Source of the DNA: Purshia tridentata
Lineage: Eukaryota; Streptophyta; Magnoliopsida; Rosales; Rosaceae
NCBI GenBank assembly: GCA_003254885.1
Contig: QANT01006078.1
Location: 1-64,000, forward strand
DNA: 64,000 nucleotides
Reading direction: 5' to 3'
Below the pieces are notes generated by a model. It did not search any database and was not told the DNA's origin. It saw nothing but the letters and a program-made list of their open reading frames with translations. A program made the position numbers and the translations under genes. Positions 1 through 12,000 of the stretch are shown one piece after another (positions within the stretch are counted from its first letter, which is position 1; every line of letters starts with the position of its first letter).

Positions 1-103
1 AAGTCAAAACTGCATCAATATCATGTCAAGCTCTTCGGTCAATCAAGGGTAAGTTTGAGAGAGAGAGAGGCCTAATTAGCTAAAAAAACAGTTGAATACA
101 AAC

Positions 104-920
104 CACTGTTTTCAGTAGGGAAAATATGAGACGAAGCATTTTCAGTCTAAAAGGCGAGGCGTAAGCCTTTTGAGATATTAATATTAAAATAAAAATTATA
201 ATATATTTAAACACCCACACATAACTGGCTCAAAAAAAAAACCCACCCATAAAATTAGAAGCTGAAAAACCAAACAAACAATTCAAACCTGGGACATTAA
301 TATGGTGGCAGCGCCTTACCCACTGTAGCTCTATAACTTAATAATAATAATAATAATAAACCAATAATTATATCTATATACATACAAGTTGGTAGTAACA
401 AACAGATTTTATATTGTATTTGTTCCTGACTTCCTGCATCGATCATGGTTTCTCATTTTTTGAGCCAATGCGATCTCTTCTATGTTCTACCTCTGTTATC
501 TCTTCTCTCTTCTCTCTTTTCTTTTGATTTCTGTTTTGTATCTCTCTCAATCTCTATATCCACAAAACAATCAAAAGATTCAAAACCCAACATAATGAAA
601 TCAAAGCATGCACAATCACATGAATCAAAACCCAACATACTGGGTTTCTGCCGCCGAGTATATGTCTACGCTGCAGAGAAGAGAAGTTTTATGAAGTTCT
701 CCAGCCAAAACGACGTCTTTTTGGCCTTGGTACTGTTTTAAATTGAAGCCCAAAAGGCGTCCGCTTCGTCATCACTCCGGCGCGAGGCATGCGCCTCAGA
801 CAAAAGGCGTTCGCCTTTGGGGACAAATTGCACAACTTGGTACGCCTCAGAGCAATTTGGTCTCGCCTCACTTGGAAGCACGCATTGAGGCGCGCCTGAA
901 GCGAGTTTTTTAAAACACTG
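104..920. mobile_element. non-autonomous hAT-like DNA element
   Basis: The left end reads CACTGTTTT and the right end, reversed, reads CAGTGTTTTAAAA, so the two form a short imperfect terminal inverted repeat of the kind known in hAT elements. The flanks ATACAAAC (96-103) and ATACAAAT (921-928) look like an 8-bp target-site duplication with one mismatch, the length expected for hAT. The inside is AT-rich on the left and has many copies of GGCG/AGGCG on the right (about 745-910). No transposase reading frame is visible; short ORFs inside show no family signature. It is probably a non-autonomous or deletion derivative. The call rests on ends and duplication only. Confidence 0.6.
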
Positions 921-1106
921 ATACAAATAGCACAACATTCTAACACCATCAAACAAAGAGACATTTCTATGATTCCCACATGATATTCTCTCTAACACAT
1001 AAAACTAAGCTTAAGACAATGAGTTCAATAAGGTCAAATGGGAATGGAAGCCCGTCTCATATGCACAGGACCTATGCATCCATACCCCAGTTTCAAGTTA
1101 TCTATG

Positions 1107-1915
1107 TGTTGGTGGTCGGATCGGCTTCCACGTCATCCCCAAATGACAAAGCTTGCAATGGTGACACGTGTTCCTCGTCAGAAATCTTGACCACAAGTCT
1201 AAACAGAGTTGAATATATGCCACGTCAGTGTACCGAGCCGATCTCGGAAGCAAACTCAGTAACCAACTCGTTAGACTCGTACAAGCCTCGAGATCCTCTT
1301 CTCAAAACAGTTCAGATAAGGAGGTGGTTCGGCTCTGCTTTAACTAAGGTCGGCTCTGACCTTGGGCTCACAGTTCTCAAGAGAATGCGATCAAGTGTCG
1401 ACCACGCAAAGTCTCCCTACCATTTGACGAGAAGTGGGCATGACAGGATAGTCACCATACCTATTGCCTACCCCCTATGCTTGCATTTAATGCCCAAGTG
1501 TCCTGGTAGGTGAGATAAGCACTACTGATGATTTGACATGGCCTCATTGTGACCGCCAATCTCCATGAAGGTACTCTGGACCTTTGCCTATAAATATAAC
1601 CCTCCTTCTCCCTTAAAAAGGGGACACAAAAAAAAAAAAAAGGGAAGGAGAAAATATATAGCAAGAAATACAGAAAGCAAATATCAACTGGATTGATTTC
1701 AAGCCTAGCTCTTGAGATTAATCGCTTTGATTCATTACTGTTTTCTAACTTACACACCGGAGGGTTCTTAGCTAACACCTCACTGGTGTAAGTTCCCATT
1801 GTTGTTCTCTTTCTCATACAGGAATTATTAAAGATTCAAGATCGAAGGTGCAAGACCAAGTCTATCCTTCTCCATCTACGTTGATTCAAAGAGCGCCTAG
1901 TTTTTTGCATCAACA
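1107..1915 (+). mobile_element. solo LTR of an LTR retrotransposon
   Basis: An 809-bp block starts TGTTGG and ends CATCAACA, giving TG...CA ends with a short inverted repeat (TGTTG/CAACA). A perfect 5-bp target-site duplication CTATG flanks it (1102-1106 and 1916-1920). A TATAAATA box lies near 1590 and a purine-rich transcribed part follows, as in a U3-R-U5 layout read on the plus strand. No gag or pol sequence and no second LTR are present, so this is a solo LTR left by recombination between two LTRs. The intact duplication suggests a fairly young insertion. The family is uncertain, Ty3/gypsy-like by general look. It ends 44 bases past the stop position of the eIF4A copy. Confidence 0.75.
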
Positions 1916-1959
1916 CTATGCTAATTAAATAATGGCTCTTCCTTGAACCAAAACCTTAT

Positions 1960-3780
1960 TTAAAGGAGATCAGCAACATTTGCCGGCAGCTCCTCAATTA
2001 CAACATTATAAAACCTCTGGATGTCAACCAACATGCATCTTCTCATCATCCCTTGTCACAAAATTGATAGCAACACCCTTCCTTCCAAACCGTCCACTAC
2101 AACCAATTCGATGGAGGTAGTTTTCTGGTTGTGTAGGAAGATCAAAATTAATAACAAGAGAGACCTGCTGGACATCAATGCCACGGGCCAAGAGATCAGT
2201 TGTTATGAGCACACGAGAAGAACCAGACCGAAACTCTCTCATGATTATATCTCTTGTGTTTTGGTCCATATCTCCATGGGTGGCAGAGACTGTGTGATCA
2301 CGGCTACGCATCTTGTCAGCAAGCCAACCAACTTTGCGCCTGGTGTTCACAAATATGACACTTTGGGTAATTGCTAAGGTCTCGTAAAGATCACAAAGTG
2401 TCTCAAGTTTCCATTCCTCTTTCTCAACATTGACACAAAACTGCTTGATACCCTCAAGGGTGAGCTCATCGCGTTTCACCAAAATCCTCACGGGTTTATT
2501 CTTGAACTTCCTAGTGATCTCAAGGGCCTCTGGTGGCATTGTCGCAGAGAAAACCCCAACCTGAATTTTCGATGGGAGCAGCTGGAAAATGTCATAGATC
2601 TGACAATGAATTATGAACTGAGATTGTTAGTAGAATAAACAACCAAACCAAATAGAATGTGAACTAATGGAAACTTATCTCTAAATGCACCAAGCTCAGT
2701 TTTTGTAGCATGAGTTAGTAGCACGCTGAAGAAACAAAGAATACAGATAAAAATGAAATTAAGGACTACCTGATCCTTGAAACCTCGTGAAAGCATTTCA
2801 TCTGCTTCATCTAACACAAACATCATAATAAAATGTGAACGAAGAGACTGTCTCCGCAACATGTCAAATACACGACCAGGTGTACCAACAACAACATGAA
2901 CCCCACTAGAGAGAACGCGTTGATCTTCACGAACACTGGTCCCACCAACACAAGCATGAACCTGGACCCCAAGATAGTCACCCAGTGCTCGCATAACCTT
3001 CTCAATCTGTTGAGCCAGTTCTCGCGTGGGTGCAAGAACCAATGCCTGGCATTCAAGTATGCCATAATCAAGCTGCTGCAAAATTCCAGAGCAGAAAGTC
3101 GCCGTTTTTCCAAGTTCCAGATTGTGCCTGTTGAATCACATCAAGTCCCTTGCGGAAGGGAACGATTCCCCTTTGTTGAATTGCAGAGGGTTTCTCGAGG
3201 CCTTCATAAAAGTTTGGACCCAAATAACAGTTTCCAATTTGCCACAAGTTGATAGTATAAAGTATATAAAAAGAAAAAAAAGAAAAAGATGAATAATATA
3301 ATATAGAAGAGGCAGTGTCCATGACGTAAATAGTATTAATTGATTTACCATATGCATAGATGCCCCTAAGAAGGTTCTCCTGCAATCCCATAGCGTCAAA
3401 ACAGTCATGAACCTCATCATATGATTTGAAGAAGTCATCCCCATCAGATCCAAATCTGCTCCCATCAGTTCATTAAAACAAGAATAACCTTTTATCATTG
3501 ACAATACAAAATATGCACCACACTTAAAAGGCTGGCATATTTTTAGGTATATGGGAATCAAAGTAATCAATGAAGAGTAAAAAAAAAAACAAGAATAACC
3601 TTTTATCATTTGTATTGGCTGGCATATTTTTAGGTATATGGGAATCAAAGTAATCAATGAAGAGTATATGTTATAACAATTAGAGTCAGAGAGAACTAAA
3701 GATAAAACTTACAACTCATTCATTTTAGCATCATATTGGCGAGTATCAAATTGGGATCCTTCAGGTGCCACACCAGCCAT
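1960..3780 (-). pseudogene. eIF4A DEAD-box RNA helicase, damaged copy
   Basis: Four coding exons can be read (3780-3713, 3455-3349, 3201-2770, 2599-1960) with good GT/AG borders. The protein is clearly the translation factor eIF4A rather than eIF4A-III: it starts MAGVAPEGSQFD and has PTRELA, GG, TPGR, DEAD, SAT and the ARGID motif. eIF4A unwinds mRNA leaders in the cap-binding complex in the cytoplasm. Three defects are seen. One extra T in the P-loop codons (about 3112, SGTGKT) shifts the frame. The motif VI arginine, needed for ATP hydrolysis, is Cys (HRIGCSGR), a CGT to TGT change. A duplicated CATG near 2030 shifts the frame 23 codons before the normal end. Other family-constant residues also differ (F-K-N-K for F-M-N/S-K). 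Introns are kept, so it is a decayed duplicate, not a retrocopy, unless the assembly has errors. A solo LTR sits just downstream. Confidence 0.8.
3479..3666. repeat. tandem duplication in eIF4A intron 1
   Basis: ACAAGAATAACCTTTTATCA starts at 3479 and again at 3589, and both copies continue with GGCTGGCATATTTTTAGGTA up to GAAGAGTA. The second copy lacks about 23 bases in the middle. It falls in the first intron of the damaged eIF4A gene. Confidence 0.85.
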
Positions 3781-4333
3781 AACTGAAAATATTAACCACT
3801 ATGTTAATATATATTAACCTCAACAATTTATTAATTATTATAAAAACGAATTTCTGAATCTTTACAAACAAAAGGAGAATGATATCCTCCATGACTTCAA
3901 AATAAATGGTTAATATTATATATGAAACCGCTATGTAAAGAAGTTCTTTGTTTGGGGCATAAGAATAAGCCAAATCCATAACAAGATATACCCTATCCCC
4001 CTATCCTCATCCAGATGACTTAGCTCATACAATTGAAAATGTTACAACTTTTGGTTACCATTGTATACAAAATTCAAATCAAGACTCTATGTCTGCACCA
4101 AAAAAACAATGTTACCAGCTACAACGAACTAAATATTATGGCTTTAAAGTTTTGAACACTTTCTCATAGCATTTCTAAAACTTTTTCAGGAACCAAACAC
4201 ATGCAGACCCCTAAACGATCTATCATAACGAATAGAACACAATCCATGAAAGAGAAAACTCGATCATCAGAGGCTAGAAGATGTCTATACATTCAACGAG
4301 AGCTTAAACAGATTGAATAAGAGAGAAAGAACA

Positions 4334-4520
4334 CCTGATAGCGGTAGTGAGAAAGAGCTGGACGAAACGAGTCGTTTTGATTGCGAGCTTGGATTGATTT
4401 AGGGCTAGGGTTTCCCAAACTCCTCGGATCTCTAAGTGATTTGGTTGGAGGAGTTAAGGAACGCAGAGCAGAGAGACTAGATAGGGAAAATGGCGAGTAT
4501 GAAGATTAGGGGAAGTACGT
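4334..4520 (-). promoter_or_regulatory. eIF4A leader exon and promoter region
   Basis: A likely 5' non-coding exon of the eIF4A copy lies here, ending at a GTGTTC donor near 4334, so the leader intron would run to just before the ATG at 3780. On the minus strand the region holds AAACCCTA (4406-4413), a telo-box motif typical of plant genes for the translation machinery. The exact start site cannot be seen. Confidence 0.4.
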
Positions 4521-7500
4521 GAGGGATCTTCGATGGATCAAAATTTTAAGTTTCCGGTTTTGCCCTTGCTATAATTTGCTTCTTATTCTTGTCCGGTTTC
4601 GCGCGTTACCACTGTCCGTTGGGTAATTTAACGAGAGCTACGCGCGGAATACTAGACTAGTAGTTCAACATATTCAAGTTGTTGGGCTCAGACCAAAAAC
4701 AGCCCAAAAACTTGTTATTGGGCCTAAATTGTCACCGGGTTGGAGCCCTGTAATTTCATTTGTTGTGGAGGTAAGCAATTTGGGCAACTGGGCCGAAGGG
4801 CAAAAGGCTCGTTTGATGCATTTTTGTCGTGCAAAAGGGTTGGTTTCGACGAACAGGTTTTTTGGTTTTTGTCTGAATTCAACATCTGAGTTGTAGCCTC
4901 TCCTTTTCTTCTTGACAATCCGGGAGAGATTAAATTTGCAGTTTAATCCAAAGTTGTATTAGGTATATGCGTAATTCGTTACTCTAATTTGGTTGACCAC
5001 GTAGACTAATTCTAAAAAGTATAGTCCAAATAATTCAGTCAAAAAAACCCTAGATGTGATCTTCACCCAACTAGGCAACCCTTCAATATCTTCTGCCAAA
5101 AACAGACAAAAGGCAGTAAAGGAAGATAAAATATGAATAAGCAGCTTTGAATTGGGATGTTTACACTGTACATAACCGTTTTAGGGGTCAGATGAGGTGA
5201 TAAGTCATGAGCAAAGTCCAAGTGAAAATCCTGCAACAGCCTCAATACTTAACCAATGCATGGATGTTGTATATTGCATATTGCAGCTGGGCTAGCTAGG
5301 AATGCACGTGATCATGCACATGGCTCTCTGCATATCACATGCTTGCCGTAGTGATCAATTAGTTGGCAACATCAACCCCACTGCATGCACCCAATTAAAT
5401 TCATTGGGATGGAGAATATATTTATTTGATTCTTAATTTCATATAATATATATTAATTCATTTTAACTCCTCTACTGCACTTAATTTCATACTATAACTG
5501 AATACTTAATGTATTTATTGAAATTGTCATAGATAGATATACTTATGATGGGACATGGTGGATCGGCTCAGAATAATAGACTGAATTCAAATATGGCAAC
5601 CAATTCAAAGAGAAAATTAAAAAAGTGATTCTATATTTCAATCTTTCAAACATGCACAAAGCCAAAAGATGGCTTCTGTTGGTTGAAATTCCACCCCAGC
5701 CACACGATATTGACACGTACATATACCATAATATTGGACCACAAGGTCCACAAGGATTCTCATGCAATTTAAATTGATTCTGATCTGATCGATAGCGGAC
5801 TGATAACATACCACACCCCATTAAAAATTTACTTTAATAAAGCCATTAGATAATGTTATAGAGGTACGTATATATATGTAGCTGCTTAAGCAATTAAGCA
5901 AACATTAATTCATGATGATCCTTAAGCCAACCAAGTAGCTAACCCCAGAGTGCCAAGTGGCATATAGTTTAGATATATATAGATCAGTTTATTCACACCC
6001 GTTTTGGTTGCCGAAAGTGGTAGAAAGAAAGATACACAAAATCAGAGTGCAATTAATTAGATAGCCTCCAAGGGTCTGTGGCCTGCCATTAGGGTTACCC
6101 AAAAAAGGTGCATGTTCCGGAGCATGGACCATGTTGGACCATATTGGACCATAGATGCTTAATGCTTATCATGATTGGAAATTCAAGTGGGTTGCTAAGG
6201 GTGGTGCTCTTTTTCGTTAATACAATAACATATATATATTTCTAAAGCTTGCTGTTTTTGCCTGCTGGAAGGAACCAAGATGGGTGTAAGCACCTCCCTC
6301 ATATCCCACTCCAAAAAGGGAAAGTCCTAGACCATACAAAACCCAAGCCCACTTCCCATAAAGGGTATATTTTTTTCCTTAGCTACCCCACCACTTGTCT
6401 GCATCATTGATTGGTACATTGGAAGCTAGCTAGCTAGCTTCACATCAAAGTGATGGGCTACCAGTCGGCCGGGATTCATATAGAGATTTTAGTTTACACA
6501 CATTAGAGCATGCTTACAGATTAATAATGCAAATATTGTGTCCCACATAATTAAGTTTATGATTCACATCCACATTATAATTTTAATATTCATTAATACA
6601 ATAAGTTGGATTTTATGTTGACACACTTTAAAAGTAGTACTCTTTGTTCTGCTATATAGCATGCCTAAGGTGGGCGTGGTTTTAAAAATCATATTCTTTT
6701 GATTTAAAGCTCGTGGATCTGGTTTAACTTTACTAAACCATGACGTTAAATGGGTTGCATACATGTATAATTAATTAACCATATATACTCAACCATGACG
6801 TTAAATGGGTTGCATTGAGGTTGTTTCTAGATTTATAGTCTGTTAGGTGCAGAAATGGTGCACTTCCTTTATGCAAGAATATATATATATATATATCAAA
6901 TCTAGCTAATTAATTAATAATAATACTATTCGATAGCAAAGGCATGCATGACGTCCCACAACAAATCACGCATATATTTGCAGACTTGCAGTGATAGGTT
7001 GATGAGATAAATGACGAATTGAGACATTGTCAAATGTGTATGATACGATATTTATTCTTTTCTTTGCATTATCATGAATTAAAAATTAAAAAGCATATAT
7101 ACTTTAAACAGCTTTAGCGGCGCAGTTGATCTTTTGCGCCGGCTAATTGTGCTTATTATGATCGAGAACGAGGGTCGTCTGGTGAGCTTTTATTGGGTGA
7201 ATGTTTGAAACGAAAGCAATTCCCTTTTTCTTTTTCTTTTTCTTTTCTAAAGGGACTACTGGGCCTAGCCTTCCATGTTATGTTTCTTTATTAAATGAAA
7301 TTAATTAAGCTTAATTTATATGATTTTCGTTTAATTAAGATTGATTAAGGGCAGTACTTTTGCATGTTCGACTTTGCAGAAATATATGCATAATAATTCA
7401 GCGCGTTTTGTTGGTGTGTAATGGATATTCATGGCGTATATATGTTCGATATTCAGCTAGCTAGCTAGCTTACTGCTCGATCATGATCTGCTCTGCATGT

Positions 7501-8990
7501 GATATATAATTAATTATGAGAATAATGATTTCTTAGCACAAGCTCTTTTTGATCTCAAACCCGTCCTACATACTTTCAGTCCCTCCATGGGTGATCATAT
7601 ACAGTACATATGTAATATATGTATATATAGGTGCTTTAAGTTAGTATTTAAGTTACAAATAAAGATAGAGAGAGATCAAACACAAAAAATTTATGTAGTT
7701 GTAGGATCTTTGCTTATATTTTGGTCATGTGGAGATTTAAAATTCATCCCTATCAACCAATAATGACAATTACCATTGAGAGATTCTTTAAATAAATTTA
7801 TTTAAAGAATTTATTATACAATTCATTCTACATTGTAATCGAAATGGTTTATTACAGGAAATCATGTTAATGTCGATTAAATGGTCACCAATTCAAGTAT
7901 TTATCGATATATTATGTTCGTCATCGTATTTGCACAAAATTAAATTAATCAGAAACTATTTATTAATCGTTGATTAAATTATTATAATTTCAAGTATTTA
8001 TCAAAATATTTTGTTTGTTTATTTACTTTATCAAAATTTGCAAACTTAATAGTTTTCTATTTGTTTAATTTTTTGTGAGGATAATTTTTTAATATAAACT
8101 TAAAAAATAAACGGTTCAGATCATTTAAATATTATATGAAATAAGATCCAACACTTGAAAATATCTTTATTTATATATTTACACATACACTACAATTTAC
8201 AAATCTTAACAGATTAGCTAGTATGCCTAGCTTTGTTTTTCATTTAACATGGCTTCAATCAGTAGTCAGTACAATATAAACTCTGGACTGTTTTCATTAT
8301 GTACGTTACTACTGTTGATTTTCATTATAAGGGGTTGCAAAATGCATTGTAACCCAAGTTAGAGAGGAGGTTCAAAGTTGATTAGTTAGTTAGTTTTTGG
8401 TCTAATGCTGATTTTTCTCACAACTTTATCGGAAAAGATCTCTAATTAAGTTCAAAAATTTCTTAATTAGAAATTGTTTGCTTGCATTAAGAAAGATAAA
8501 TACAAAAGATGTATGTGTGACAGAAAATTAGTTCCGATGAACTTTGTGGAGTTCATTAATTAGCCTCATACATACACAAACTGTTACTATTGGTCTGAAA
8601 TAGAAAGAAAATTTATACCATCCTCGAGAAGTGACATTTCTTGTAATTAGTAACAGTCTTAATATTTAATATCTACAGGAACAGCAGGAAAGGGATAGGG
8701 TTTGAAAGGAAGGTGGTGATCATAAAGGAGAAGAGCCAGGATTGGAAGGTTTGAGAAGGAGATTTAAAATTACAAGATGCATTGGTGACTGTAACTGAAT
8801 AAATGTATGTGGTTGGGGTTAACTTGTTTGTATACGTCTGTATATGGATCGAATCGATTGGTAAGAAAAGGGGATAGATAGATAAAGCTTCTAGACTTGT
8901 TTTCTTTGATCTGTAAAATGGTATTAAAATATTAGACGATGGCCAATAAAAGATAAACCCACATTTATTCCATTCGTGATGGAACTGATC
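4521..8990. other. long gene-free spacer
   Basis: No protein family or RNA gene was recognised on either strand. The DNA is AT-rich with TA and AT runs, many copies of the palindromic motif AGCTAGCT, and a T/C-rich stretch near 7215-7250. A 25-bp exact direct repeat starting AACCATGACG lies at 6736-6760 and 6791-6815. The part nearest 9 kb is probably the MIR156 promoter. Confidence 0.5.
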
Positions 8991-9022
8991 TCTCTCTCTC
9001 TCTCTCTCTCTCTGTGTTCTTC

Positions 9023-9030
9023 TATATAAA
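9023..9030 (+). promoter_or_regulatory. TATA box of the MIR156 transcript
   Basis: TATATAAA sits about 200 bases upstream of the miR156 stem, just after a (CT)n tract (8990-9014). Plant MIR genes are transcribed by Pol II and usually have a clear TATA box; a start site near 9055 is expected. The assignment is inferred from position and sequence. Confidence 0.6.
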
Positions 9031-9224
9031 GCCCAACACCATTTCCATCTTCCCAAATCAACAAACCAAAGTAGTCTTGTTCCAATTTCATACAACACTA
9101 CTTGTGGGTTTGTGGGAGATCGATGTAGGGTTTGGGTCTCTCGATCTCCCTCTCTCTCTCTCTCTCTCTGTGGTGCAATTAGAAGCTAGCTAGCTTAAAT
9201 CGAAAATATATTTAAGGGTGGTAA

Positions 9225-9325
9225 GGGAGGTGACAGAAGAGAGTGAGCACACATGGTATTTTCTTGTATGCTGGGTTTCATGCTTGAAGCTATGCGTGCT
9301 TACTCTCTCTCTGTCACCCCATCTC
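9225..9325 (+). ncRNA. MIR156: MIR156 precursor stem-loop
   Basis: The mature sequence TGACAGAAGAGAGTGAGCAC (9231-9250) is identical to canonical plant miR156a. The opposite arm 9298-9318 begins GCTTACTCTCTC and ends CTGTCACC, and pairs with it as the usual miR156* does, leaving a loop of about 47 bases that contains a second short helix. Released by DCL1 in the nucleus and loaded on AGO1, miR156 represses SPL transcription factors and so delays the juvenile-to-adult and flowering transitions. The stem lies between three CT tracts (8990-9014, 9148-9170, 9323-9344). A primary transcript of a kilobase or more is likely, with ends not visible. This is the best-supported RNA gene in the window. 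Confidence 0.93.
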
Positions 9326-9344
9326 TCTCTCTCTCTCTCTCTCT

Positions 9345-11600
9345 TTGGGCTGTTTGAGAATCATGTTAATTTTGTTTTGTTTTAGAATCAATGGGTCATC
9401 TAGACTGCCCCTTTGAATTTGATTGTCGTGGTCAATATTCAGATTTACAACATTAATTCGACATGTGGGGTTCAACTATGTATGAATTAGGGTTACTTAT
9501 TTATTTATTTGCTAAGAAGTTATTTATTTTTCAAGGGTTTTCAGTTTTTGCTAGCTTCTAGCAAGGTCATTCGGGATAAATGATCTACAAATTAGGAAAG
9601 CAATCTTGATTTTTTAAAATTGAGTACGTTTTTAATCATACTCTTAAATTACTGGTCAATGATTTTCATATATATAGATCTCACATGCATGTTACGAGAA
9701 TGAAAATTACACATATGGCGATAGACCGACAGACATAATAAATTTTTAGTTATTGTGATAATGATAAACGGTTAATTTATGGATAATATTTCTTTTTGAT
9801 GTAAAATATAATATTGATAGTGGATTTGTTGGCTTTGCGCGCAGCATGATGTGAGCATTAATTAAGTAATTGAGACTGAAATAGTGAATTAATTACGGGT
9901 TGCAAAGATTTGACAGAAAGAAACTGGAACTGTACTCTTCGATCAGCATATCTCCATGGGCAGAAGAACTGCGATATGCATGCAGACTCTCTCTGACTTG
10001 GCTTCAACTTGATCTATCTCTGGGCTTTGAATTGGTTTTGAAGGTGCAAGAAGCAAATTCATAAATATTTGTTCTAGCAAAAAATTTAACTAATTAATTT
10101 GGGCTTCTGCATTCAATTAGTTATTACTCATCCCTAAATTTGTACAGATCTTATTTGATCAAATAAATAAATTTTCTTACCAAAATAAATAAATAAATTG
10201 GTACAGATCTTGGTGCTCCAATTTGCATTGGGAGTAAGGGATTTGTATTTGATCGACTACTTAATTGGTGTATTAACTATTAGCCTCAAATGTTAATAAA
10301 CCATATTGAAAACAGATAATTTAATATGGATCGATCTGTTATGGATCAAGAACTCTATATTTATCTGACCATAAAAATAAAAAAAAGGAAACTCGATCTA
10401 TATTTATAAATATTTCAGTCCGATCATTTCTCTTATAACCCTATTTATAAATAGATTTAAATTAACTAAAATTGGCAGCTGGGTATAATTCCATTATACA
10501 TGTTGGAGTCTGATACAGAAGCTGTTGTGTCTCTTCTTGGCCCGTGGTTTGCTTTGCACTGTGTTTCTTGCCAAAGTTAGGGTTCATCTGTCATGGCCTT
10601 CTTGGTTGGAGACACAAGTGCGCGCTTTGGATTGTAATTCTCCCTAGTTCCTATTGAACTGCTTCTTTGATTAAAAAATATTATACATTCTATTAGCACT
10701 AAAAACTAAAATTCCTGATTTTAATCTTTATATACAAATGCGATATGATGAGTACTATTAGGGTTTCGGCTGTATGGATCCAAAACCAAATAAATTATAA
10801 ACTGAGGTCAGATCAGACCCAAAAAAATATATGATTGCAAGGGTCACCCAATATAAATCAAAACTGCCTGACTGCGCACACACAAAAAAAAAAAAAATGA
10901 TTCTTTTGGTTACATTATAATTATGGAAATTAAATTTTGAAATTTTTTTGAAGTTTCAAAATATTACCAAATTGAGAAAAAAAAAAAAAAAATGATTCTT
11001 TTGATTACATTATAATTATGGAAATTAAATTTTGAAACTTTTTTGAAGTTTCAAAATATTACCAAATTGAGAAATTGTCAAAATTTTGTAAAAGTTTCAA
11101 TTGTTTTACTTTTAATTTTTAACGAAATCGAAATTCTTTCAAAATTTTCATATTTTTTAATTTTTGAAATTCGAAGTTTAATTCTTTTCAGATTAGAAAA
11201 CATGTGATGAAATATAAGTATATAGCCTAACTGTCCTGAAAATCAACAAAAATATTGCGTTCTTTAAGATTTATAAAAATGATTAATTTTTTCTCTCAGC
11301 TATAAATCCTAGAAAATTAGCATTAATTTTATAAGAGAACAAGTAGAAAATTAAAAACTTCTACCTCATGAATCAATCTAATGTTGATGATTAAGTTGTT
11401 TAACAGTTCACCAAAAAAAAAGTTGTTTAACATGAACATATACTGGCGTGTATGCAATTAATTGTTCAGATTGTATGAACGAGAACCATGTAATGAGGTT
11501 TTGAATTCGAATTCCTTTTCTATTAATATCGGTGGATCAAAGCAAATTGCATGAACAAAAAAATAAAAGATAAAACTCTCAGCAGTTTTGTACGCGTACA
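9345..11600. other. spacer downstream of MIR156
   Basis: No gene was recognised; part may be the 3' end of the primary miR156 transcript. AT content is high. A 95-bp unit is duplicated in tandem (10884-10978 and about 10979-11073), each copy beginning with an A-run followed by ATGATTCTTTTG, with only a few differences. Confidence 0.5.
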
Positions 11601-11610
11601 ATTAATAAGT

Positions 11611-12000
11611 AATAATTCTTTATTGTAGGTGCTGTGCCATTTCTGAACAAGTATTTGATAAAACAATTACACCAAGTCTAACTCACAAGAGATTCATCAA
11701 CACAAGCCTTGATAAAATTCAGGGAATTGTGACAATTCTCCAATCAAGAGTCCCACAATCAAGCAAAGCGACAAAAAAAAAATAATGATACGACACACAA
11801 ATCATAATAATTCTTTATTGTAGGTGCTGTGCCATTTCTAAATAAGTATTTGATAAAACAATTACACCAAGTCTAACTCACAAGAGATTCATCAACACAA
11901 GGCTTGATAAAATTCAGGGAATTGTGACAATTCTCCAATCAAGAGTCCCACAATCAAGCAAAACGACAAAAAAAAAATAATGATACGACACACAAATCTT
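11611..12000. repeat. 195-bp tandem duplication, two copies
   Basis: Copy 1 is 11611-11805 and copy 2 is 11806 to about 12000. Both start AATAATTCTTTATTGTAGG and contain the same stretch ending in a poly-A run and CGACACACAAATC. They differ at only a handful of bases, so the event is recent. It lies within about 520 bases of the stop codon of the methyltransferase gene, so it may fall in that gene's 3' UTR or terminator. Confidence 0.85.

Noticed and set aside
980-1513. 177-codon plus-strand ORF over the left half of the solo LTR
   Set aside because: It starts outside the LTR and runs through it, with no family motif; it is a chance ORF in LTR DNA.
3136-3657. 173-codon minus-strand ORF across eIF4A exon 2
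   Set aside because: It runs through intron 1 and its tandem repeat in a frame other than that of eIF4A.
8673-9098. 141-codon minus-strand ORF upstream of the MIR156 stem
   Set aside because: It includes a translated CT repeat (RERERERE) and covers the TATA box; no family match is visible.
8990-9344. CT/GA microsatellites taken as a CRISPR-like or satellite array
   Set aside because: They are simple dinucleotide runs without regular spacers, in a plant nuclear context.
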